Assembly: GCA_945876015.1 (NCBI GenBank)
Contig: CAMCNM010000156.1
Location: 1-5,417 of the forward strand
DNA length: 5,417 nucleotides
Origin: Gemmatimonas phototrophica
GTDB lineage: Bacteria; Gemmatimonadota; Gemmatimonadetes; Longimicrobiales; Gaopeijiaceae
Direction of reading: 5' to 3'
A program made the position numbers and the translations under genes. Shown here one piece after another: positions 1 to 5,417 of the stretch. Position 1 is the stretch's first letter, and every line of letters begins with the position of its first letter. Below the pieces are notes generated by a model. It made no database searches and was not told where the DNA came from. It saw only the letters and a list, made by a program, of their open reading frames with translations.

Positions 1-1
1 G

Positions 2-451
2 GAACTCGTACTCGAGTTGCCGACCGACGTTCGGCAGATCGAGCATGCTGTAGATTATGTCATAAATCGCTGCGCCGAGTGCCAACAGCACGGGCGCAAG
101 CTGCGGCTCAACCTGCGCGTGAGCCTCACCGAGGCACTCTCGAACGCCATGCTATACGGCAACGGGAGGGACCCGGAGAAGCGCGTGCGCGTCGAGGTGA
201 TCGTCGGCGAGAAGGAGATCAAGGCCTGCGTCACCGACGAAGGCACGGGCTTCGATCCGGGTGACGTATCGGATCCGACCACGCCCGACAACCTCGAGAA
301 GTCGGGTGGCCGCGGACTCTTCCTGATGCGCGAGTTGATGGACGAGGTCCACTTCAACGAGCGCGGCAACCAGGTCACGCTCGTGCTCCGGCTCGATCCG
401 GATCCGGGTGACAAAGGCGAGGGCAAGGGAAGGGAGGCAGCCGAGGCATGA
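2..451 (+). CDS. RsbW-like serine kinase / anti-sigma ATPase (5' end missing)
   Basis: GHKL-type ATP-binding protein of the HATPase_c_2 / RsbW-SpoIIAB family. Members of this cytoplasmic family bind a sigma factor or another target and phosphorylate a STAS-domain antagonist. Counting from the TTG at 17, the N box is E39-A-L-S-N43, the G1 box is D74-E-G-T-G78, and the glycine-rich ATP-lid/G2 region is S96-GGRG-L101; all look intact, so ATP binding is expected. The reading frame is open from base 2 and the five codons before the TTG (E-L-V-L-E) look like the first beta strand of this fold. No good ribosome site precedes the TTG, so the true start is probably upstream of the window. The C-terminal 18 residues are a charged Gly/Glu/Lys tail. 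The stop overlaps the start of the next gene, a PP2C phosphatase, which supports a partner-switching role. Which sigma factor or target it controls cannot be seen. Confidence 0.88.
   Translation, partial: ELVLELPTDVRQIEHAVDYVINRCAECQQHGRKLRLNLRVSLTEALSNAMLYGNGRDPEKRVRVEVIVGEKEIKACVTDEGTGFDPGDVSDPTTPDNLEKSGGRGLFLMRELMDEVHFNERGNQVTLVLRLDPDPGDKGEGKGREAAEA
433..437 (+). promoter_or_regulatory. Ribosome binding site of the PP2C phosphatase gene
   Basis: GGAGG lies 10 bases before the ATG at 448, inside the end of the kinase gene. It supports this start and coupled translation of the two genes. Confidence 0.6.
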
Positions 452-2055
452 CCGTCGGCGAGGCGCCCCCCAAGACTCCTCCGCTGCCAGAACCGGTCAA
501 GATCGCGCTCGACGAATTCAGCGATCAATTCGGCATGGACGTGCAGCTCTGGACCACGCAGAACGGCGTGGGCCGGGTGCAGCTCTATCCGGACGACGGG
601 GCGGTGGTGAATTCCTCCACTGTGGGCGTCGTCGTCCGCACGGTCACCCCACGGGACGGTCCCACGCTCGAGCTCGAGGTGCGCCAGCGCGCCGGCGCCA
701 AGGGCGGCGCGGCGAGCGGGAATCCCGAGGCGGTCGCCGCCGTCCTCCACTCGGTCCTCGAGCGCACGTACGACTTCGCGCAGGAGATCCGCTTCTTCAC
801 GTTCGAGCTCTCGGAGCGGTACGAGGAGATCAACCTCCTCTACTCGATCAGCGAGACGCTCGGCTCGATCCTTCGGCTCGACGACGCGGCGCGCGTCATC
901 CTCGGTGAGGTGTGCGACGTCCTAGGCGCGCTTCGGGGCTCGCTCTGGGTCTACGATTCCGGCCGCTCCGTCCTCCACCTGACCGCGTCGGTCGGCGAGG
1001 AGGGCCTGGTGGGCCCGATCCACGTCGATGATCCGGACACCGTGACCGCGCAGGTCTTCCGCGAGGGGCGCTCGACCATCGTGGCGCGCGAGAGGAAGGG
1101 GGGCACGCCCGCCGCTGCCGCCGACGACGAGCCGGAGACGTTCCTCTCCGTGCCGATCGTGTACACGCCCCCGGCGGGCGAATCACGGACGGTGGGCGTG
1201 ATCAACCTGATCGGCCGCCGCCACGGCGGGCCGTTCACCGCGAGCGACCAGAAGCTGCTCTCGGCCATCGCGAGCCAGGTGGGCGCCGCGCTCGAGAACA
1301 ACCGGCTGGTCCAGGAGAGCCTGCAGCAGGAGCGCGTGACGCGGGAGATGGAGCTCGCGCACGACCTCCAGATGAAGCTGCTCCCGCAGGCGGACAAGTT
1401 CGACGCCGCCAAGGTCGCGGCGCGCGTCGAGCCCGCGCAGTCGGTGGGAGGGGACTTCTATCACCTGTTGAAGCTGCCCGCGGGCCGCATCGGCGTGATG
1501 GTGGGCGACGTGTCCGGGCACGGCTTTCCCGCCGCGCTGATCATGGCGCTCGCGATCAGCGCCGCCACGATCTACGCGTCGGAGTTCGCCACCCCGGCCA
1601 AGGTGCTGCGCCACCTGGACGACGCGCTGCACGTGGAACTCGAGACCACGGAGATGTATCTCACGCTCTTCTATGCCGTGCTAGATCCGCCGAAAAAGCG
1701 GCTGATGTTCGCCAACGCGGGCCATCCCCACGCGTTCATCGTGCGCAACGACGGCAGCTCGATGCGTCTCGACGCCACCGACCCTCCGATCGGAATCGCG
1801 GGCCCGGACGCGTACAGCCAGATGGAGGTGGACTGGGAGCCGGCCTCCGATCTGTTGTTCTGCTTCACCGACGGCCTGTCCGATTCGCTCGATCCGGGTG
1901 GGCCCGAGACCGGCGAGGTTCGCGTCGTGCGCGAGGTGGTGGAGAAGCGCGACCGCTCCCCCGAGGATATCGTCGAGGCGCTGTTCGACCTCACCGCAAT
2001 GTCCCGCCTGGATATTCCCGCCGATGACCGCACCGCGCTCGTTCTGAAGAGCTGA
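448..2055 (+). CDS. GAF-domain PP2C/SpoIIE serine phosphatase (RsbU-like)
   Basis: A 535-residue cytoplasmic regulatory phosphatase. Members of this family dephosphorylate a STAS antagonist, which then frees a sigma factor from an RsbW-type kinase. Layout: an N-terminal segment of no recognised family (about 15-100); a helical linker (about 100-135, with L-S-E-R-Y-E-E-I-N-L-L-Y); a GAF sensor domain (about 136-285); a helix typical of the GAF-SpoIIE junction (about 286-315, E-L-A-H-D-L-Q-M-K-L-L-P-Q); and the SpoIIE catalytic domain (about 316-535). The metal-binding acidic residues are present: D336 in GGDFY, D354 in GDVSGHG, D475 in FTDG and D526/D527 in DDRT. The N-A-G-H-P motif ends at P427. 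No membrane segment or signal peptide is seen, so it should respond to an intracellular signal. It overlaps the kinase gene by ATGA. The family is certain; the partner and ligand are not visible. Confidence 0.93.
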   Translation: MTVGEAPPKTPPLPEPVKIALDEFSDQFGMDVQLWTTQNGVGRVQLYPDDGAVVNSSTVGVVVRTVTPRDGPTLELEVRQRAGAKGGAASGNPEAVAAVLHSVLERTYDFAQEIRFFTFELSERYEEINLLYSISETLGSILRLDDAARVILGEVCDVLGALRGSLWVYDSGRSVLHLTASVGEEGLVGPIHVDDPDTVTAQVFREGRSTIVARERKGGTPAAAADDEPETFLSVPIVYTPPAGESRTVGVINLIGRRHGGPFTASDQKLLSAIASQVGAALENNRLVQESLQQERVTREMELAHDLQMKLLPQADKFDAAKVAARVEPAQSVGGDFYHLLKLPAGRIGVMVGDVSGHGFPAALIMALAISAATIYASEFATPAKVLRHLDDALHVELETTEMYLTLFYAVLDPPKKRLMFANAGHPHAFIVRNDGSSMRLDATDPPIGIAGPDAYSQMEVDWEPASDLLFCFTDGLSDSLDPGGPETGEVRVVREVVEKRDRSPEDIVEALFDLTAMSRLDIPADDRTALVLKS

Positions 2056-2072
2056 AGGCGCCCGCTCCAACC

Positions 2073-2873
2073 GTGCGCGCCAAGAAGTCCCTCGGCCAGA
2101 ATTTCCTCGTGGACGCGAACTTCCAGCGCAAGATCGTCAACGCGCTGGATATCGGCCCCGACGACGAGGTCCTCGAGATCGGCTCGGGAAGGGGAGCACT
2201 AACAAGACATTTGATCGGCAAGCCGAAGAAGCTCGTTCTGGTCGAGCTGGACGATCAGCTCGCTGCCGATCTGGTCGAGCGCTGGGGTGCGCGCGAGGAC
2301 ACCGTGGTGGTGCACGCCGACGCGCTCGAGATCGAGCTCGCCTCGCTGGTCGAGCACCCGGAGCGGCTCAAGGTGGTCGGCAACATCCCCTACAACATCA
2401 CGTCGCCGCTGCTCTTCCACCTGCTCGAGCGGCCGCGTCCCGCCGAGATCCTGGTCATGGTGCAGCGCGAGGTGGCCGAGCGCATCCTGGCGGCCCCCGA
2501 CACCGCGGAGTATGGCGCGCTCGCGGTGGGTGTGCGCAGCGTCGCCGACGTCGAGAAGGTGCTCAACGTGCCCCGAAAGGCCTTCCGGCCGGTGCCGGGA
2601 GTGGACTCGACGGTGATCCGCATCCGCCCCCATGCTCCGGCGCGCCTCTCGCCCGACGAGGAGGCGGACCTCCGGATCGTGGTGCGCGCCGCGTTCCAGT
2701 GGCGCAGGAAGCAGCTCCAGAAGATCCTGCGCGACCATCCCGACCTCGCCGTCGAGCGCGAGGATCTGGGCCCGTTGGCGGTGGCGATCGGGGCCGAGCT
2801 CACGGTGCGCCCCGAGGTCCTTTCCAGCGACGCCTTCATCGCTCTGTCCCGGGCTCTCCGCGCCCAGGGCTGA
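2073..2873 (+). CDS. rsmA: 16S rRNA dimethyladenosine transferase RsmA (KsgA)
   Basis: SAM-dependent enzyme that dimethylates A1518 and A1519 (E. coli numbering) in the 3' hairpin of 16S rRNA, a late quality-control step in 30S assembly. The 266 residues match the family's usual length. Visible motifs: the N-terminal K-K-S-L-G-Q-N-F-L-V-D; SAM motif I E35-I-G-S-G39; acidic E58 (VELD) and D83 (HADALE); catalytic N104-I-P-Y107, where Leu is commoner at the second position; and F171-R-P-V-P-G-V-D-S179. The C-terminal R-R-K helix reads Q-L-Q-K-I-L where many relatives carry Asn. The GTG start sits just before the conserved N-terminus; the only Shine-Dalgarno-like bases (AAGG at 2055-2058) are rather far away, so translation may depend on coupling to the phosphatase gene 17 bases upstream. 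Codons 39-47, across motif I, are unusually rare for this genome. No neighbour in the window has an obvious link to rRNA methylation. Confidence 0.96.
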   Translation: MRAKKSLGQNFLVDANFQRKIVNALDIGPDDEVLEIGSGRGALTRHLIGKPKKLVLVELDDQLAADLVERWGAREDTVVVHADALEIELASLVEHPERLKVVGNIPYNITSPLLFHLLERPRPAEILVMVQREVAERILAAPDTAEYGALAVGVRSVADVEKVLNVPRKAFRPVPGVDSTVIRIRPHAPARLSPDEEADLRIVVRAAFQWRRKQLQKILRDHPDLAVEREDLGPLAVAIGAELTVRPEVLSSDAFIALSRALRAQG

Positions 2874-2909
2874 CCCGTCGGCCGGGGTCGCGTTGACGGG
2901 TCCGACCCC
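2872..2909 (+). terminator. Overlapping hairpins after rsmA, possible terminator or leader structure
   Basis: GACCCGTC (2872-2879) is perfectly inverted at 2895-2902, and the stem extends to 11 pairs (2872-2882 with 2892-2902) if two G-U pairs are allowed, with a 9-base loop. The loop bases GGGGTCG (2884-2890) are also perfectly complementary to CGACCCC (2903-2909), so the two stems cannot easily form together. A pyrimidine-rich stretch with only four T's (2919-2922) follows, so this is not a textbook rho-independent terminator. It may still end or weaken rsmA transcription. The pairing is seen in the sequence; the function is inferred. Confidence 0.4.
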
Positions 2910-2922
2910 TCCCCTCCATTTT
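2893..2922 (+). promoter_or_regulatory. Possible rex promoter
   Basis: TTGACG (2893-2898) matches five of six bases of a sigma-70 -35 box. The best partner at normal spacing is CATTTT (2917-2922, 18-base spacer), a weak -10 box. This would put the transcription start inside the Rex operator, a layout that suits repression. The -35 box also overlaps the hairpin described above. The weak -10 makes this tentative. Confidence 0.35.
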
Positions 2923-2938
2923 GTGAACTAATTCACAA
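2921..2938 (+). promoter_or_regulatory. Rex operator (Rex box)
   Basis: TTGTGAACTAATTCACAA fits the Rex consensus TTGTGA-N6-TCACAA exactly. The arms TTGTGAA and TTCACAA are perfect 7-base inverted repeats around CTAA. It lies 44 bases before the rex start codon, in an AT-rich patch that stands out from the GC-rich surroundings. Rex dimers bind such sites when NADH is low and let go when NADH rises. The site therefore predicts autoregulation of rex and control of the two coupled genes behind it. Confidence 0.93.
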
Positions 2939-2982
2939 GGGTCTCCCCCGGGCCTTCAGTCGGGCATCTCGGACGCGAGCGG

Positions 2983-3615
2983 ATGCGGCGAAACATCTCA
3001 GAATCGACCGTCCGCCGACTCTCCTTCTACCTGAGGATTCTGGAGAAGGTCGAGGCCGTCGGGATCGATACGCTCTCGAGCGAAAAGCTCGCGCAGCGCA
3101 CCGGCACGACCGCCGCGCAGGTCCGGAAGGATCTCTCGCTGTTCGGCTCGTTCGGGAAGCGCGGGCTCGGCTACGCCATCCCACAGCTCGCGTCCGAGCT
3201 GCGTGAGATCCTCGGCCTCGACCGCACCTGGCGGGTGGCGCTGGTCGGGGGAGGGCGCATCGGCTCGGCCCTGTTCGAGTACAGCGGCTTCCGCAAGCGC
3301 GGCTTCGAGATCGTCGCGGTGCTCGACGCGGATTCGTCCAAAGTCGGCCAGCGTTGGGGCAAGGTGGTCCTGAGCGACATCGCGGACCTCGAGAAGGTGC
3401 TGACCGCCGAGTCCGTGGACATCGTGATCCTGACCATTCCCGCCGAATCCGTGCCCGACGTGCTGGACCGGGTGGTGGCGGTGGGTGTACGAGGCATCCT
3501 GAATTACGCTCCCGTGCAGCTCCGCGTTCCCGGAGACGTCACCGTCAAGGACGTGAACATGGTGTTGGAGCTGGAGGCCCTCTCCTTCGCTCTCAGCCAG
3601 ACCAAGGGGGAATGA
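2983..3615 (+). CDS. rex: Redox-sensing transcriptional repressor Rex
   Basis: A 210-residue cytoplasmic homodimeric repressor that reads the NADH/NAD+ ratio; it usually controls fermentation, respiration and NADH-reoxidation genes. The N-terminal winged helix (about 1-80) begins with the family's I-S-E-S-T-V-R-R-L-S-F-Y-L-R and carries the recognition-helix region A-Q-V-R-K-D-L-S-L-F-G-S-F-G-K-R-G-L-G-Y (45-64). A Rossmann domain follows, with G89-G-G-R-I-G94 for dinucleotide binding and acidic D115-A-D117 at the end of the second strand. The domain-swapped C-terminal helix V-N-M-V-L-E-L-E-A-L-S-F (191-202) is present. The ATG fits the usual N-terminus, although only a weak GGAC lies 8 bases upstream. 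A Rex box sits in its leader, and its stop overlaps the exonuclease gene by ATGA. Length and all key motifs are normal. Confidence 0.97.
   Translation: MRRNISESTVRRLSFYLRILEKVEAVGIDTLSSEKLAQRTGTTAAQVRKDLSLFGSFGKRGLGYAIPQLASELREILGLDRTWRVALVGGGRIGSALFEYSGFRKRGFEIVAVLDADSSKVGQRWGKVVLSDIADLEKVLTAESVDIVILTIPAESVPDVLDRVVAVGVRGILNYAPVQLRVPGDVTVKDVNMVLELEALSFALSQTKGE
3604..3610 (+). promoter_or_regulatory. Ribosome binding site of the exonuclease gene
   Basis: AAGGGGG lies just before the ATG at 3612, inside the last codons of rex. It selects this ATG over the in-frame starts inside rex and indicates translational coupling. Confidence 0.55.
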
Positions 3616-4544
3616 GCTCGGCCCAGGCGGGCGGCTCCCTGGTTCACCGCGTCGCGCACCTCCTGCAGGTCGGGCCGGTGCACACGCTCGATCTCGCGCG
3701 CGAAGTGCTCGGACTGTCCGGCCATTCCGGTGCCGCTTCCCAGGCCATCTTCACCCTGCTCGGCCGCGACGCCCGGTTCCAGGTGGACTCGCAGGGTCTC
3801 TGGCGGCTCCTCGACAGCGCGCGGCTTCCCGGCGTGGCGCTCGCCGATCTCTCCTTCGCGGTGGTGGACGTCGAGACCACCGGCGGCATGTCCGGTGGCG
3901 ACCGTATCATGGACATCGCGGTCGTCGAGGTGCGGGGCGGCGCGGTCGTAGACGAGTGGCGCACGCTGGTGAATCCCGGCCGCCCGGTGGACCGGTTCGT
4001 CGAGTCGCTCACCGGCATCCGGTCCGAGATGCTCCGGTCGGCCCCTCATTTCGAGCACATCGCGCCCGAGGTCCAGCGCCGACTCGAGGGACGCGTGTTC
4101 GTGGCCCACAATGTCGGGTTCGACTGGCGCTTCGTGAGCAGCGAGCTGACCGAAGCGACCGGACAGGCGCCCGCGGTCGCGCGGCTCTGCACGGTCAAGC
4201 TGGTGCGCTGCCTGCTGCCGCGCCTCCGCCGCCGGAATCTCGACGCGGTGAGTGCGCACTTCGGCATCCGCATCCACGAGCGGCACCGCGCCTACGGCGA
4301 CGCGCTCGCCACCGCGCGAGTGCTGATCCGCCTGCTCGACGAAGCCGGCTCCCAGGGGATCAGCGACATGGACGGCCTGACGGATCGCCTGAACCACCGG
4401 CGCCGGAAGCCCAAGGGCACTCCGGAGGCGCGCGCGGCGCGGGCCGCCCGCCGTCGGGAGCGGCGGGATGCGCGGTTGGAGGGGCGGCGCCAGGCCGCGG
4501 AGGCGCAGGGCGACTTGCTCGCGCCGCCGGCGGAGGCGACGTGA
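3612..4544 (+). CDS. DEDDh exonuclease (DnaQ/PolC epsilon-like) with N-terminal winged-helix-like domain
   Basis: A 310-residue protein. Residues about 10-70 look like a small winged helix of the HARE-HTH type (pattern D-A-R-F-Q-V-D-S-Q-G-L-W-R-L-L at 53-67), probably for nucleic-acid binding. Residues about 80-245 are a DEDDh 3'-5' exonuclease related to the proofreading subunit of DNA polymerase III. ExoI is D86-V-E88-T-T, ExoII is A-H-N-V-G-F-D171, and ExoIII is H225-R-A-Y-G-D230, so every catalytic residue is present. The tail (263-293) is a basic Arg/Ala-rich helix with 13 Arg and 2 Lys in 31 residues, a likely nucleic-acid contact. The frame is open far into rex, but the ATGA overlap and ribosome site mark this start. 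No UvrC-like nuclease domain or polymerase is fused. Substrate (DNA or RNA) is unknown. Its place behind rex suggests redox-linked expression. Confidence 0.88.
   Translation: MSSAQAGGSLVHRVAHLLQVGPVHTLDLAREVLGLSGHSGAASQAIFTLLGRDARFQVDSQGLWRLLDSARLPGVALADLSFAVVDVETTGGMSGGDRIMDIAVVEVRGGAVVDEWRTLVNPGRPVDRFVESLTGIRSEMLRSAPHFEHIAPEVQRRLEGRVFVAHNVGFDWRFVSSELTEATGQAPAVARLCTVKLVRCLLPRLRRRNLDAVSAHFGIRIHERHRAYGDALATARVLIRLLDEAGSQGISDMDGLTDRLNHRRRKPKGTPEARAARAARRRERRDARLEGRRQAAEAQGDLLAPPAEAT
4532..4536 (+). promoter_or_regulatory. Ribosome binding site of the MBL hydrolase gene
   Basis: GGAGG lies 4 bases before the GTG at 4541. The spacing is slightly short, but no better start lies close by. It supports the GTGA overlap as the real junction. 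Confidence 0.5.
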
Positions 4545-5417
4545 GCGCGCCTGTGGCCACGGTGGCGGACCTGCCGCTCGTCCGCTCGACCAGCGTCGGC
4601 CGCATCCGCATCCACGCGCTCGAGGCCGGTCTCCAGCGGCTCGACGGCGGTGCCATGTTCGGCGTGGTTCCCAGGCCGCTCTGGGAGAAGCGCATCGTCG
4701 CCGACGCGCGCAACCGCATTCCCCTCGCGATGCGCTGCCTCCTGGTCGAGGCTCCGGGGGCCCTCGTCCTGATCGACACGGGGGTCGGTGACAAGGAGGA
4801 CGAGCGCTTCCGCGAGATCTACGGGGTCGAGAACGCGGGCGATCCCACGCGGCTCGAGGATGCGATCCGCGCGGCGGGCTTCGCGCCCGACGACGTGGGC
4901 ATCGTCCTCTCGACGCACCTGCACTTCGACCACGCCGGCGGAAACACGCGCATCGGGCCCGACGGCAGCGCGGTCCCGTCGTTCCCCCGGGCCCGGTACC
5001 TGGTGCAGGAGCGGGAGCTCGGCTTCGCGCGCTCCAAGAACGAGCGGATCCGCGCAAGCTACCTGCCGCACAACTTCGAGCCCGTGGTCGCGGCCGGCCT
5101 CCAGGACTTCGTGGATGGGGAGGCTGCGGTGACCGAAGGCGTGCGTGTGCTTCCGACGCCCGGTCATATCCCATTCCATCAGTCCGTGCTGATCGAGAGC
5201 GATGGTGAGACGGCGTGCTTCCTGGCCGATGCCTGCCCCACGTCGGCGCACCTACCGCTCCCCTGGGTGATGGGCTACGACCTCGAGCCGCTGGTCTCGC
5301 TCGAGACCAAGCGTTGGTTGTGGGCAAGGGCGCGTGAGGAAGACTGGCTGCTCGTCTTCCAGCACGACCCGAACGTGCCGTGGGGTCGCCTCGATCCGGG
5401 CGAGGAAAAGCCGACCC
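4541..5417 (+). CDS. Metallo-beta-lactamase-fold hydrolase (3' end outside window)
   Basis: An open frame of 292 residues runs from a GTG that overlaps the exonuclease stop (GTGA) to the window edge with no stop. The zinc-site ligands are H126-L-H128-F-D130-H131 (in S-T-H-L-H-F-D-H-A-G-G), H209 (in T-P-G-H-I-P-F-H), D230 (in L-A-D-A-C-P) and H275 (in F-Q-H-D), a full two-metal set. The N-terminal G-G-A-M-F-G-V-V-P-R-P-L-W-E-K stretch (36-50) and the A-H-L-P-L-P-W-V-M-G-Y-D region after D230 resemble a widespread subfamily of unassigned hydrolases. Members are about 300 residues, so little is likely missing. No signal peptide is seen, so it is probably cytoplasmic. Lactonase, thioesterase or phosphodiesterase activity are all possible; lactamase activity is not implied. 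It is the third gene of the rex operon. Confidence 0.88.
   Translation, partial: MSAPVATVADLPLVRSTSVGRIRIHALEAGLQRLDGGAMFGVVPRPLWEKRIVADARNRIPLAMRCLLVEAPGALVLIDTGVGDKEDERFREIYGVENAGDPTRLEDAIRAAGFAPDDVGIVLSTHLHFDHAGGNTRIGPDGSAVPSFPRARYLVQERELGFARSKNERIRASYLPHNFEPVVAAGLQDFVDGEAAVTEGVRVLPTPGHIPFHQSVLIESDGETACFLADACPTSAHLPLPWVMGYDLEPLVSLETKRWLWARAREEDWLLVFQHDPNVPWGRLDPGEEKPT

Noticed and set aside
17..19. TTG as the true start of the kinase gene
   Set aside because: The codons before it continue the expected first beta strand and no convincing ribosome site precedes it, so the gene most likely begins before base 1.
254..412. Repeated GATCCGGGTGAC (254-265 and 401-412), with the related GATCCGGGTG at 1891-1900
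   Set aside because: Each copy encodes Asp-Pro-Gly in frame; shared codon preference explains them better than a repeat element.
2884..2909. H-type pseudoknot formed by both stems at once
   Set aside because: The connecting loops are 1, 1 and 0 bases, too short to span an 11-pair stem; alternating stems are more plausible.
3354..3611. Possible upstream extension of the exonuclease gene inside rex
   Set aside because: The frame is open, but the extra 86 residues are low-complexity Arg/Gly-rich and overlap rex. The ATG at 3612 has a ribosome site and an ATGA junction.
4292..5251. A 319-codon minus-strand frame opposite the MBL gene
   Set aside because: The plus strand carries a complete metal-ligand set in an uninterrupted frame, so this is a shadow frame.
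3504..5327. A 607-codon open frame on the minus strand opposite the end of rex, the exonuclease and the MBL gene
   Set aside because: Its product is Arg/Pro/Ser-rich with no recognisable motif, and it lies opposite three well-supported genes. Long antisense frames are expected in high-G+C DNA.

Overview
The window is a dense run of genes, all on the + strand, from a high-G+C bacterium (roughly two thirds G+C by eye; most codons end in G or C). A Rex redox repressor with its operator, an RsbW/RsbU-type kinase-phosphatase pair and a DEDDh exonuclease together fit an environmental lineage such as Gemmatimonadota or Candidatus Eisenbacteria. That placement is an inference from style and content; no rRNA or marker comparison was possible.

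Region 1 (1-2055): the 3' part of an RsbW-like ATP-binding serine kinase/anti-sigma protein overlaps by ATGA a GAF-domain PP2C/SpoIIE (RsbU-like) phosphatase. These are two of the three parts of a partner-switching circuit. The STAS antagonist (RsbV-like) and any sigma factor are not in view and may lie upstream of base 1.

Region 2 (2073-2873): rsmA (ksgA), the 16S rRNA A1518/A1519 dimethyltransferase, starts 17 bases after the phosphatase stop, so it is probably co-transcribed with it.

Region 3 (2874-2982): a 109-base gap, the only real intergenic space. It holds two overlapping inverted repeats just after the rsmA stop, a possible promoter and an excellent 18-base Rex operator (TTGTGA-N6-TCACAA).

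Region 4 (2983-5417): rex, then a DEDDh-family exonuclease with an N-terminal winged-helix-like domain, then a metallo-beta-lactamase-fold hydrolase that runs off the window end. Consecutive genes overlap by 4 bases (ATGA, then GTGA), so the three form a translationally coupled operon that should be controlled by NADH/NAD+ through Rex. The pairing of Rex with this exonuclease and hydrolase is the most interesting feature of the window. The individual protein families are known; the functional link is inferred.
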